Below, piece by piece: positions 47,491-59,500 of a DNA stretch of 64,000 nucleotides. Below the pieces are notes generated by a model. It was not told the DNA's origin. It worked only from the letters and a program-made list of their open reading frames with translations, and did no database searches. Position 1 is the stretch's first letter. Every line of letters starts with the position of its first letter. The stretch is from Haliclystus octoradiatus (taxonomy: Eukaryota; Cnidaria; Staurozoa; Stauromedusae; Haliclystidae). The stretch covers positions 13,884,538-13,948,537 of the forward strand of contig OU744446.1 of assembly GCA_916610825.1 (NCBI GenBank), given 5' to 3'. Position numbers and translations under genes: made by a program.

Positions 47491-50400
47491 ATGCGTGGAA
47501 CGATGTTCGCATCAACAGTTTTATTCTTTTCAGCCTTTTGTTTGGTTATTACAAGCACAGGTAAATGTGGATACTACTTATACTGTTATACAGTAGGGAT
47601 TTCTAATTTATGGTTCAAACTTTAACAGATCGATTGCCCTGATTACATTATTTGGATTATCATTTTATAGTCATTTTATAGTTATTTTGATTGATATAAA
47701 TGGCAGAAAAGTACGGAGGTACAAATTTCAGACACTAGTAAGATAACGTAAATAGTGCAATTTGTTGGTCATGTAAACTGCGAGTTGCGAGTCCCCCGTA
47801 CTGCTGCGCAGTCCGCACCCTAAGCGGGTGTTGACCGGCTAAGCAGGTGATGACCGGCTAACCGGTGTTGATAGCGATGACGAAAAAACAGGTGGTGTCC
47901 TTCCCCGGCGGCCGGCCTCAGAGACTGGCAGGCAGTCTCTGCGGCGGCGATCGGGACGCTTTAAAATCACACTTTCTATACTCCCATGCCCTCCGAAAAA
48001 GGGTCGGGAAATAGAATATTATATTAAAACTATAACTCCGGCTCCAAAATATTTTAGATTAACTCCTCTTGAAAGTCTTAAGTAGCACGAAATCGTTTAA
48101 AAGCGATACAATTAACAACAATAATAATTATTGAATCTGAAATGAAACATTTCGAATCCAACTTTACAGTCTCCATCTTCGACTTCTGCTTTTGTGTAAG
48201 AAGGACATTGTAGTCTGGCTCCTATTGAACTATAGGCATACTACGGAGTCCTACCAAGGTCGGAGTTCACTCAGTTGGTCCTTGCAATGTATTTAATCGT
48301 ATTTGGTCAGTGAACCAGCTCGGCTATACCAACTATATCAGATGAGTCATGATCATTATTTTTCTTTTCTCATTCTATAGACTCTGCTAACTTCTCGATC
48401 GCTGGTTTCTTTGGAGTAACAACTCCATTGGCATCCGATCCAACCCAATGCGCTGCAGATATAGATCATTACAAAGGCATTATATTTTATGAAGCATTTA
48501 GTTATGCTATGAAATTAGTTAATCAAAATACTACATACGATGGTGAATCCTATCTTTATGGTCAGACGGTATTACCTGCAGGATATGATACATGTCAGAG
48601 CGGTGCAATTGCACTAAACGTAGTTAGAGATGGTGTTAATAAACAGTTTAATAGTCGTGGGATTGGTATGATAGGACCGTTAACCACTGCCGCAGCATCA
48701 GTAATGGGGCCGATTTTATTTCTTTATGAAATGCCTGCTGTTAGTTATTTTGCTGATGGTATTGATTTAGATGATTTACAGAAATATCCAAGCTTATATC
48801 GTACTGTACCATCTGTCAGATTACTCTTAGAAGCTGTACTTGATTTAGTTGAAACATTTTCTTGGAAATATGTCACCTTGATTACTTCACGTGAAGACGA
48901 GGGTTTTGAAAGGGCTCTTTATTTTTCGCAAATGGCTTTAACGAAGAATATATGTGTATCGAAAATGGTTAAGTTGCCAGTTATTCCCTCTGTAAGATCC
49001 TACGAAGATGCCGTTGAAGCAATTCGAGAAAATAATAAACTGTCAGTTGTAATTCTGTTAACAACTACATATGATACAAATCAATTATTGTATTTTGCAA
49101 AAAATAAAGGTATACAACCTGGGAAATATACGTTTATAGGTGCATACGATTGGAATGTGGATAGGCATATTGATCACAGACTCTTAGATATGGTTCAAGG
49201 CTCTTTAGTTATTGGTCATCGAATTCGAAAAAATCATGATTTTTGGGATTTTCTGGTAACTCGTAAAATCGATAACACTTCGTATCCATTCTTTAGATCT
49301 TTCTGGGAAGACATATTTCAATGTGCTACTCTGCCGGGTTTAAACCGTCGAAATTGTACGGGTAATGAAACCCTAGATATATTACGGCCAATAGCAGCAC
49401 ATGTGCCAGTACATCTTGTTATAGAGGCAGTATTTACATTGACATGCGGATTCCGTCATTACTTGCAAGAATTATGTCCGCATAAAATTAATCGTACGGA
49501 ATGTATTTATAATGAAACACAACCGCTTGGACAGTTATCCGGATCATTCATTTGGATCGGGGTACAAAGACATTTGGCACTTGGTAACCAATTGAATTGT
49601 CCAATGCATGATACAGTTAATTTCGATCAATATGGTGCAGGCCCAGCTGATTTCGTCATCTACAACACGAGGGTTGAGTATAATGCATTTTCAGGAATTA
49701 ATGCTATGGATTTTATTGAAGTTGGTCAATGGTCTAAAAGAGTTATCAATAGTACATCTTTAGAATATATAAAAAAATTCAACATTTCAAAAGAAAAAGT
49801 GTTATGGGTCAATAACTCAATAAATGCACCCACATCTATATGTTCTGAAAAGTGTCAAACGAATGAAATACATTTTACTGATGGTTCAACAAATAATCCT
49901 GTTTGCTGTTTTAAATGTCGCAAATGTCCAGCTAATAGTGTTGTTATTAATAACACATGCGTTGTATGTGATATAACAAGTACAAAGGCAAATATCGCAC
50001 TTGGAATATGTCAAAGTTTGCCAATAGTTAACATTCAACCGGATTATACACTTTCCATTATAATGATCGTATTTGCTATTTTGGGTGCAATCGTTACCAC
50101 TTTACCAACTGTTTTATTTGTGAAATATCGAAATTCAAGATTTGTTAAAGCTTCTGGTAGAGAGTTATGTTTTCTAATGTTTATAGGGATTTACGCAGGA
50201 TTTTTAGGACCGTTAATATTCCTTATACCTCCAACAAACGCCATTTGCAAAGTACAGTGGCTAACTGCAGGCGTTGTACTTACAATTTTTTATGCACCAT
50301 TAGTACTAAAATTAAATCGAGTATATCGGATATTTGAAAGTGCTCGTAGTAAAATTAAGCGACCTCCTCTAACAAGTCCATTCTCACAAATTATGATGTG

Positions 50401-50995
50401 TTTTGGTATAATAGGAATACAAGGTTTAGTTGCATTTAGTTTTATTATCAGCAATGGTGATACGTTAACACGTGTTATGGGGCCTGATGCTGAATTTATT
50501 GTTGTTACGTGTCGTTTTAATATGTTTATGATGGGAATTAATTTATCAATAAGTCTCGTTTTGATTGCAATTTGTACATTTTATGCTTTTAAAACGAGAA
50601 ATTTCCCAGCAAATTATAACGAATCAAAAAGTATTGGCGCTACGATGTATGTAACGTGTATCTTATGGGCTATATTTATCACAGCTTATTTCTTTACAAC
50701 TGATACAGATGGAAAGTTTTCAAGTTCTTATATGACTGTGGCATTCGCTTGCGTTTTATGTTTTGTAACTGTATGTGGAATATTTGGACCTAAAGTTGTG
50801 TTCATATTTCAAAGAATGCTTGCTAATGAAGAGATTGATTGTCAACCATCAGGCCATAACACATTTGTATCTTCTACTATACAAAATAGTATGGATTTAT
50901 CAAGAACAATACGAATTGATTATGATGAAGATACAAAACTCACTAGAGATGCATCGACGGAAACCGATGATTTATTCTCCCTTAGCTGGCTATAA
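47491..50995 (+). CDS. Class C GPCR, metabotropic glutamate receptor-like (two coding exons)
   Basis: Exon 1 is 47491-47560 (ends ACAG|GTAAAT) and exon 2 is 48381-50995 (after CATTCTATAG); phase 1, 894 aa. Exon 1 encodes a signal peptide (MRGTMFASTVLFFSAFCLVI). Then come a Venus-flytrap domain (GIGMIGPLTTAAASVMGPIL, YRTVPS, FSWKYVTLI) and a cysteine-rich linker (CSEKC ... VCCFKCRKCP), present in mGluR/CaSR and absent in GABA-B. Seven membrane helices follow, with the mGluR-type RNFPANYNESKSIGATMYV loop and terminal FGPKVVFIF. It should be a plasma-membrane receptor signalling through G proteins. Residues that bind glutamate in mGluR1 are not kept (see findings), so the ligand is unknown. ATG 47503 is an alternative start. 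AATAAA at 51393-51398 is a likely poly(A) signal. Confidence 0.9.
47783..47965. repeat. GC-rich block with 19-bp tandem repeat in the GPCR intron
   Basis: Inside the 820-bp intron, GCGGGTGTTGACCGGCTAA (47824-47842) is followed by GCAGGTGATGACCGGCTAA (47843-47861) and a partial third unit. Downstream lies a hairpin GAGACTGGCAGGCAGTCTC. The GC content is sharply unlike the surroundings, suggesting an inserted element. Confidence 0.5.
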
Positions 50996-51679
50996 TCTAA
51001 TCGCACTTCGGAACGAGCTCCTCTCGCTATACATTTGAAATCCGTAAACTCCCCATCATCAATGGAAAACTACCAATTATAATCTATAAATAGAAAATAT
51101 TATTTTTCTATCATGTTGGACTCCATGGTTGTAACGCACGTGCAATAATCTCATGAACAATCAAGAGAAAATTGTACCAATAAATTAATATAGTTTTTAA
51201 TCGAAATTTATTCGATCTTAGTTCGTTTTAAATCGCCTTTGTATGTATTTCATAAAAGTTATTTTAAATATGTATATATTTTGAATCATTTTAATTGCGA
51301 TTATTTTGATTTGTTATGAATGATTACGAATGTATACAGTGTATCTCTAAGCAATGCATACCCGATTACATGACCCACACGGAATGAAAGCAAATAAAAA
51401 AATCTGCAAGCGTGAACTGTTTGTAGCTTTCAATCATAATTTAACTGGAATGATTTTTGGGGTGAAGATTGCAAACTGGGATGATTTTGTATTCTTTTAG
51501 TTCCTCTTCTGAGTGTAATCGCTTATGACTGCACATGTATTTTCTGTCATTTTCTTCTTAAATTTTGCTGAAATGATTGATTGAATAACAACATCTATTT
51601 TCGTCAATTAAACAGTTACTCTTAGAGTGAGATTCTAGTATCACATTTTAAAACTAGTTACGTTACTGTGGATATATAA
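50996..51679 (+). other. 3'UTR and downstream of the GPCR
   Basis: AATAAA at 51393-51398 is a plausible poly(A) signal ~400 nt past the stop. Beyond it nothing is recognised before the LINE remnant. Confidence 0.45.
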
Positions 51680-52640
51680 TTGCAAGGTAATAGCAAACTG
51701 GATCAATTTACTTTGTGGTTAAAAAGATTCAATTTACTCCCTTCCTCTTCTTTGAAATCTTCTTTGATGAGATATGCAGATGACACCACCCTGTACTACT
51801 CCGATACACCTTATAATGTTACATTGATAGTAAATGATGATTTGAACACTGTCACAACATGGCTGGATGAAAACTGCAATGATCGTCAGTAAATTGCATA
51901 ATCGAGATCTATCCATCCTCGAGAACATCTCTGTTAACAAAACAAATATACCATGGATAAATTGTATTAAATTATTAGGAGTAAATATCGATAATAAATT
52001 GACAATGAAGGAGCATCCCCGGTCTTGCTTGAAGAAACCTATGCCTACATCGAATTCGACAGTTTAGAAGATCGCTAACTCTGAATGTCAGTCTAAGGTT
52101 GTACTAATGCTATATACGACCAAACCTCGAATATTGTAACTCTTTGTTAATAACTCTTCCAAAGACTAGTACGGTATATCAAAAGTGGGCAACTCGTAAG
52201 TCCAATGTCATCTAAAAATGTGGCTCTGATGTAATAAATGGAACCTACTGTTAGCTCTGTTGGCCTCAAATCTTGACAACCTCAAATCAAGAAGAATTTT
52301 TAAAATCTCAACAGGTCTACAAGCGCTACAAGCTGATTAACACAAAGATATCAATAGCCGTTTTCTCCTTCCTCTGATTCTCCAAGACAAAATATGATCT
52401 ACAAGGAAGTCCATGTCTGATTGCTCCAAAAAATAAGATAGCTTTCAAGAGATGGTCGTTTATTGCAGTTGCAACACGAATTTGGTCAATTTGGACATTT
52501 CTCCAAACAAAACTGAAAATTTTGAGTAATTACAAACTAATTATAACCGAATCCATCGAAAGCCTCGACAGGGTCAAAGCAGTTTCATGCACTTGAAGCT
52601 CATACTCAACCCTGCTTACTATTGATCCTGATCCACTTAA
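51680..52640 (+). pseudogene. LINE reverse transcriptase remnant
   Basis: Frame 51680-51892 contains SLMRYADDTTLYYSD and NDDLNTVTTWLDEN, the YADD catalytic motif and following thumb. The overlapping frame 51867-52067 contains INCIKLLGVNIDNKLTMKEH, the conserved K.LGv.iD..L.m..H segment. A frameshift separates them. Sequence to ~52640 has traces of the C-terminal region (SLDRVKAVSCT-like) with many stops. Inactive; clade unresolved. Confidence 0.7.
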
Positions 52641-53684
52641 CCTTGTTTTTAAATATCTTTCTTAGTTACTGTAGTTGAGTAATTTGGTAACCATTTCTAA
52701 ATAACACGCAACAACTATAACAACAGTGTGATTAGCAGGGCTGTAGATTATTCAGATTTAAGAAATATTGCCGTTACAATTATTTCTGCCTGAGTGATTA
52801 CCGTTACCGTTACTTTTGTGAAAAAGTAATTAATTACAATTACTAGTTACTCAACAAATAAAAGTAATCTCGATTGCTTAATACTGATTACTCTCGAAAA
52901 CGAAAAATCTCACGTTGGATGATGTCCTAAGCCCAGTATTGATACAGAATACTTAGGCACTTGGGCTGGGCTTGGGTCAAAGCAGGTTGCTTTTCAATTT
53001 GCTTGAATAGCTTCATATGATAACTCGAGAGGAGGAGAAGCTGGCTAATTTCCTTTTTTATCTGAAGCAGATTTTACATGTAGATACAGAACATTTGGAG
53101 AACTGGTCTGGGCTTGGGATTGGCTGGGTTGAGTTGGATTGGGGCTGGGCTGAATCGGCGTTGAACAATGATAAACCATCCGCCTTGAATTAAACATTTT
53201 CTGGAGTCAATTTTACTAGCATATCAGTATGTTCGTTCTCTTCGTGTAAGGGATATTGAAGAATTTGCATAAGCTGCAGCTTATGCTGAAAGTACGCATA
53301 CAAAATAGCCTAGACGAGCCTCGTAGTGTGTGTGTGTATAATTTTATTTCGATTCGTAACCAAAATGAGCAAATGCTCGTTTATACATTGATATGAATTT
53401 AAAAGTAAGTAAGTTATTAATTATAATATTGTAAATTAGTAGAAATGATGATAAGGATAATAGTATTAATAATATAATATAATTTTATTTTTATTTTATT
53501 ATTATTATTATTTTTTTTTTTATCATTAACATTATAATTATAATTATTATTTTTTCGTTTTTTGAACGAGATAAGTTCCATAATTATGCTAATTGTATTA
53601 TATTTATGACGAGAATGCTAGTGTTTTTGATATTTATAACATTATAATCTAACTATCGACAGCTGATTGACATAAACCAATAAT
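52641..53684. other. Intergenic, including a low-complexity AT tract
   Basis: No gene seen. 53460-53570 is an (ATT)n/T-rich low-complexity stretch, which may be the degraded tail of the adjacent minus-strand LINE. Confidence 0.4.
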
Positions 53685-54290
53685 TTATTTCCATTCCAGG
53701 GATGTCAAATACGCAAGAGTTGACTCTTTGAATGTTCTTATTGCTTCCCCACGTATTACTTCCGGGATAAAGCTCCAGACTCTAGTACCTACTGCTACAA
53801 TCGACCATTTCATCAGGGTTGTTCTGCAAATGGGTGGGATGAGTTTGTTTGGACGGCAAGATGACGTATATTTAGTGTTGGATATCTTGAAGAGGGAGTG
53901 TAAAAGTTTTGGAGTTTCTGTTATGAGTGTTTTGTGGATCATATTGGTTAATTTTACTATTCTTCTGACGTGTAGAGATGGAAGACGATATTCTTTACCA
54001 GTATTGGGTCGTGTTAGGTGTTTTAGTGATTTTTCTTGAATTCTTTCTAATTTTAGTCTATCCGTTTGATTAATTCCAAGAAGAAGTAGGCTACAATGTT
54101 CTAGGTGAGGACGGATGTATGTCTTGTAAAGTGTATTGGCAAGGTGTGGGTTTAGGGATTTTTTAACCTGTTTGATTTGATATAGGGAGAGATTGGCTTT
54201 TCTGATGCAATTGCGAAGATGACATCTCATGTTTAATCTACTGTCAATGTGAACACCGAGTATCTTTATTATATTGAGTCAAGGTAAGGT
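53685..54290 (-). pseudogene. LINE ORF2 C-terminal fragment
   Basis: The minus frame 54230-53685 (181 aa) has LYKTYIRPHLEHCSLLLLGI, KLERIQEKSLKHL and a C-terminal WSFIPEVIR block, the layout after the RT domain in many LINEs. In the sequence just upstream (to ~54290), ILGVHIDSRLNMRCHLRN continues the thumb region in frame. There is no catalytic core, so it is 5'-truncated. The reading frame is unusually long for a relic, suggesting modest age. Confidence 0.7.
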
Positions 54291-54692
54291 TACATCATAG
54301 AAATAGATAGAAATGGAAATATGGTGAGTCTTTCTTGACTCTATGATAATTATTAGAAATAGAAATAGATAGAATAGATGTTTTTGTATTTGCTATGACT
54401 ATATTGACTATATTCAAAGGGGCTGCGCGAGCGGCAACTCAGTCATGATATTTGCATAGATTTTTGTGGACGCGAAAGGCAGGAATGCATATAAAGAGAA
54501 CTGAAAACTGACTAATGCTGATACCAAAGTAATAGTTTTTCAACTTTATAGTAATTCAAATTTACAATTTGAAGGCAGAGGGATACATTTTGCTGTATAG
54601 ATCGTACTCATTGGGGTTCTTTGTTTTGATGAAAATACCTGTATACAGCGATATTTTAGTAGTATTAATGATGAGCCTGTGTAAAGATGATA

Positions 54693-54698
54693 TTTATT
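54693..54698 (-). promoter_or_regulatory. Candidate poly(A) signal for the glycosyltransferase-like gene
   Basis: AATAAA on the minus strand, ~95 nt past the stop codon at 54791. Confidence 0.4.
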
Positions 54699-54790
54699 GT
54701 ACATTGTTATTATCTTCAATCTTCATATTCTCATAAAGTGGTACTGAATGATTTTCTAAAAATGCAAGATTATCTTTGAACAAATTTAAT

Positions 54791-55915
54791 TCAAATGTCT
54801 TTTTCTACTTCAAGGCATATTATGTCAGAGTTATACCAAAATGCTGTTTGATCATTTTTGGAAATGAATTCATTTTCTTCCTTGGTAAAATTCTTCTTTT
54901 GTTCTTTATTTAAAAGATTGTAACTGGTTAAAATGGGTAGCGCGTACCCACCCCCATTTGATGGCTGTTTATGCACTGGATTAAATACAGACATATTGAA
55001 ATATGTCACCATCTTTCTTCCGTGTGATGCTATGTTCAAAATCATGCTTGCTTGACTCTGTCCTAGTGACCATTTGTCCTGCTTTTTCTTTCGAACTCCA
55101 GATTCATCATAAGGTAGTAGTTCTTTGGTGGCGTCATTACGGTATGCATTGAAAGCTGCATCGAAATGTCTAGTGTACATTAACCATGGTAATACTGCAG
55201 CATTTCTTGAATTTTTACTACAACGAGCAGTGAAAAATTTGGCCTGTAAAATTCTAGCACAATCGGGTATAGAAATACAATAGTTAGGTGAGCTAACAAA
55301 AGGCCGATACGAGAGCAAAAACTCTTCATATTGTCGCAATACAGATACATTATTATTGAACATCGTTTCTTGAAATTTCTCTTTTATGATCCCAATTGAA
55401 GGAACATGTCCTTTATCACCCAAAACATCTCTAATTAATAATACATCGTCATCAAAAAATAAGAAATATTCGTAATTAATACCATAGTTTAAAACTATGT
55501 TATAAATCATATTCCGTCCTGTTGTCCACGTTGTTGTTGTTGTAGTTGATGCATCAAAATAATGATGAATATGTTCTTTATTGTATTTCGAATCAACACA
55601 TGGTGATTTAAATGATAACACGAATACATCTAGATCAAAACCATTACCAAGTAGAAATGGATGTAGCCAATGTTTTGGTAGACATTCTTGTGTTTGTGTT
55701 AGATAAACGAATCTTTTTCGTTTGATCAATTTCTCGACTTCATTGACATCGATTAATTCAGAATTGACCCTTCCGCTTTTTATAGGGGGTCTATTTAATT
55801 GAAAGAAACGTCTAACAGTATTATGTCCATTATAAATCCTCCGTATTAATGAAATAGATAGCAATGATGTAATGCAAATAAAATATAACTTGAGACTAAA
55901 GCAATGGATTTTCAT
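54791..55915 (-). CDS. Type II membrane protein, glycosyltransferase-like, single exon
   Basis: A 374-aa ORF. A short cytoplasmic N-terminus and one hydrophobic anchor (about residues 9-26, LYFICITSLLSISLI) give the type II topology of Golgi enzymes. FLFFDDDVLLI (Asp155-157) resembles the metal- and nucleotide-sugar-binding DxD motif of glycosyltransferases. NNVSV, YFNMSV and NFTKE are possible N-glycosylation sites. Several cysteines suit a lumenal fold. I do not recognise the family, so substrate and reaction are unknown; the DxD could be coincidental. The start is the first ATG of the frame and fits the anchor position. No introns and no functional link to neighbours; an LTR element lies 355 bp upstream of its start codon. 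Confidence 0.65.
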   Translation of the reverse strand: MKIHCFSLKLYFICITSLLSISLIRRIYNGHNTVRRFFQLNRPPIKSGRVNSELIDVNEVEKLIKRKRFVYLTQTQECLPKHWLHPFLLGNGFDLDVFVLSFKSPCVDSKYNKEHIHHYFDASTTTTTTWTTGRNMIYNIVLNYGINYEYFLFFDDDVLLIRDVLGDKGHVPSIGIIKEKFQETMFNNNVSVLRQYEEFLLSYRPFVSSPNYCISIPDCARILQAKFFTARCSKNSRNAAVLPWLMYTRHFDAAFNAYRNDATKELLPYDESGVRKKKQDKWSLGQSQASMILNIASHGRKMVTYFNMSVFNPVHKQPSNGGGYALPILTSYNLLNKEQKKNFTKEENEFISKNDQTAFWYNSDIICLEVEKDI

Positions 55916-56270
55916 GTTTGCTGCAAATCTTCAAAATACTCTCGACCTCCAACATGAATTTTAATATATAGCCACCATTTAAAAAACAAACGACGCAGAC
56001 ATACTTTAGGCGTATTGCTGTATTATTTGATCCATTTTTTTAGCTACTCTACGTTTCATATTTATATCCTCACTGTCTTACCATCAAATATTTCTTCATC
56101 AAGGACAAACAAAACACACCTCTAGATGTCAAATATGCAAATGGAACAATACGTTAAACTAACTATACTAATTTTACTTATTAAAATAACTATCTGAAGA
56201 CAGTCTGAAACACATGCAGGTATCCTTTTGTACAACACTTTATACGACATTAACAATATAAAATGGGTGG

Positions 56271-56426
56271 TGAAATGAATAGCCAGTAACTAAACTCTGA
56301 ATAAGGCTTTATTTAACAAAAAGATAGCTCCATCTTACAACATGTGGATAAGGAATGAGTGTTTATGAAGTAGCCTCATTTACAAACATAAAGAACATAA
56401 TTAGCATAATTAACAAATTCACAACA
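56271..56426 (-). repeat. 3' LTR
   Basis: On the + strand it runs from TGAAATGAATAGCC to AAATTCACAACA; same length and sequence as 60047-60202. Contains AATAAA on the sense strand. Confidence 0.95.
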
Positions 56427-56437
56427 TTCTCCCCTTG
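56427..56437 (-). other. Polypurine tract
   Basis: The sense strand reads CAAGGGGAGAA directly before the 3' LTR, the position of the plus-strand DNA primer. Confidence 0.8.
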
Positions 56438-56529
56438 TAATTATTAGATGTTTAGTTTATTGGGAGCATGTCTAATTCTAGTAGATCTACGTGGTTCATT
56501 TACATCTTTGACCACATCAGTGTTTTCAG

Positions 56530-59500
56530 CTACAATTGGTTGATCAACGTTTGGTAAATTTTGAATAGAATCAATATTTGAATCTCCAGTTGAACCAGTG
56601 GTACATTTTCATCCAGAGGTGCTTCACGATGTGGCTGTTCTGACTCTACGCCATATGGTGCCAGATGTCTAACTGACACGGTAGCTTCTTTCCCATTAGG
56701 GAGCCTGACGTGTGCATAGTTAGGATTAGATTCAATGAGTGTGACAGTCTGGACAGGTGTGTCATATTTGCTCTGCATATTTTGGTTTCTCATCAGTACC
56801 GGTCCAGGAGAAGTAAGCCATGTAGGCATAGCATTACCAGTAGTTGACCTACGATTATGGTTAAACATCCTTTCATGAGGGGTGACATTTGTTGAAGTAC
56901 ATAGTAGAGATCTTATTGAATGGAGGGCGTCAGGTAGTACAACTTCCCATTGAGATGTCGATAAACTTCTCGATTTTAATGCAAGAGAAACTGCTTTCCA
57001 TATGATGCCATTATATTTTTCACACTGTCCATTGCCTTGAGGGTTGTAGGGTGTAGTGCGACTAGCAGAAATACCATGACTTCTTAGAAATACCTTCAAA
57101 TCGTTAGACATAAATGATGAACCTCTATCTGAGTGTACATACATTGGCATACCAAACATAGCAAATACTTGTCGCAAACATTTGGTAACAGTAGTCGTCG
57201 ATACATCATGGCATGGAATGGCAAATGGAAATCTCGAAAACTCATCAATAACTGTTAGTATATATTTGTTAGTAGATGAAGAAGGAAGTGGTCCTTTGAA
57301 ATCCAGATTCAGTCTTTCGAAAGGTTGAGTAGCCTTGATAAGATGGGCGTCAGGTGGCTTCATGTATTGTGGCTTGCACTCATTGCACACTGTGCATGAT
57401 GATGTTACATTTTTGACATCAGCAACGGAGTAAGGTAAATTCCTTGATCTGACAAAATGTAGCATTCTTGTGATGCCAGGGTGACATAACATGTCATGTA
57501 GATCGTATAAGCTTTGATGTGCTTGAGTTGCTCCAAGAGTAGTTCGTATCCGAGATAAGGCATCAGCCGGTGCATTCTCTGTTCCTGGTCTGTAGATAAT
57601 GCTGAATTTATATGATGATAGCTCAATTCTCCATCGTTGAATCTTGTCATTCTTGATTTTTCCAGCAAGTTTGGGGTTCAGCATAAATGAGACCGATTGT
57701 TGGTCTGTGATTAGTGTAAAGTTACGGGCACATAAGTAATGTCTCCATTTTCTAAGACTCTCTACAATGGCATATGCTTCTTTCTCAATAGAAGAATGTT
57801 TCTGCTCACCATCTGTTAGTGTACGAGAGAAGAATGCTACTGGTTTGCCGTTTTGATTGAGTGTTGCACCGAGAGCAAAGTCTGATGCATCGGTTTCAAC
57901 AGTAAATGGCGCTGTTTCATCAATTGGTTGAAGTACAGCTTCTTCGATTTTTGATTTCAAGGTTTCAAAAGACTCTTTGGCACAGTCAGATAGTGGAAAA
58001 GAGTGACTTTGAGTTAGAGGCCGTATTAGATCTGAGAAGTTCTTGATCCATTGTGAATAATAGGAAAACAATCCGACAGCTCTTTTCAATTCATCAGTGG
58101 ATGATGGCAGCCGCAGACTTTTTAGCGGGGTTAACCTATCAGGATCTGGTTTCAATTCTCCATGAGATATCAAATAACCCAATAAATTAATTGTTTCTGT
58201 AGCATATGTACTCTTTGCATGATTAATAGTAAGGTTTAGTTTCTTAGCAATTACTAAGAAACGATCAAGATTTGAATCATGTTCTTCTTTGGTTTTTCCG
58301 CATATGGTGATATCATCTAAATAAGCAAAAGTGTCTTTTAAATCATTGTCTTTTATAATCTGATTTATGATTCTCTGAAAGCAGGCAACTCCATTTGTCA
58401 CACCAAAAGGTATTCGGCAGAATTGGTAAAGCTCTCCTGCAGCTTCAAAAGCAGTGTATATCTTGTCTTCTTGATTGATTGGGATTTGGTGATATGCTGA
58501 TTTCAAATCCAAAGTACTGAAGAACTTGTACTTTGAAACGTTGTTGACTACTTCTTCGATTCTAGGTAATGGATACGCATCAAGATTTGTAAAGCGGTTA
58601 ATAGTTCGCGAGTAGTCAACAACCAAACGTTTCTTGTGACGCTCATTTGTTGTGACCAATACTTGCGCTCTCCATGGTGAGGTGCTTGGCTCAATTATAC
58701 CTTCTTTCAAAAGTAGTTGCACTTCTGTGTCGATAAAACTTTTGTCTGGTGCACTGAACTTTCTGGATTTTGTTGCGATAGGTTGGCATGTGGAGTCTAA
58801 ATTTGCAAATAGTTTAGGAGGGTTTATTGACAATGATGCCAAAGCACAAACATTTAAGGTAGGTTTTTCACCTCCAAATTCGAAAGTGACTTGTTTGTGT
58901 AATTGTAAAAAATCTCGACCAAGGATTAAATCTGAGCAAAGTCCTTGTAAAATAGATACTTCTACTTTCTTGTATACTTTATCATCCATATTAATATCAA
59001 TCTTTGTTGACTTTTCAACTTTGGCATGTAGTGCAGATGAGGCCATATATACCACAGAAGGCTTGGGCATGGTAGATAATCCCATTTGTTTAACAAGATT
59101 AGGACAAATGTAGCTGTCATTGCTACCAGTGTCTATCAGAGCTTTCACTGCAGTACCATTCACTTTGACGTCAGCGACACATTGGCATGGTTTTGTTGCA
59201 GCTAGGTAGGTAGAGTGCATTGCAGAAGATTGTGTTTTATTGTATGTGTTATTACTTGATCTACACACTTTTGCATAATGTCCTTTCCTCGAGCATTTGT
59301 TACAGTTGACATCTTTGGCTGGACAGTGACTACGTGGATGACGCTGTTGACCACAGAAGAAGCATTTGCCTGTTTTGTCACTTTTGATGGCTGCAATATG
59401 ATTTTCTTCAGAGTTGTGTGAGTCAATTTGTGCATGTGATAACTCTGTGGCAGCAGCAACAGTGTTCGTTTGCTGGGGGATTGCAAATCCATCAGAACTT

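Noticed and set aside
58652..59113. 153-codon plus-strand frame, antisense to gag-pol
   Set aside because: It lies wholly inside the gag-pol ORF on the opposite strand and shows no motif; a shadow of the coding sequence.
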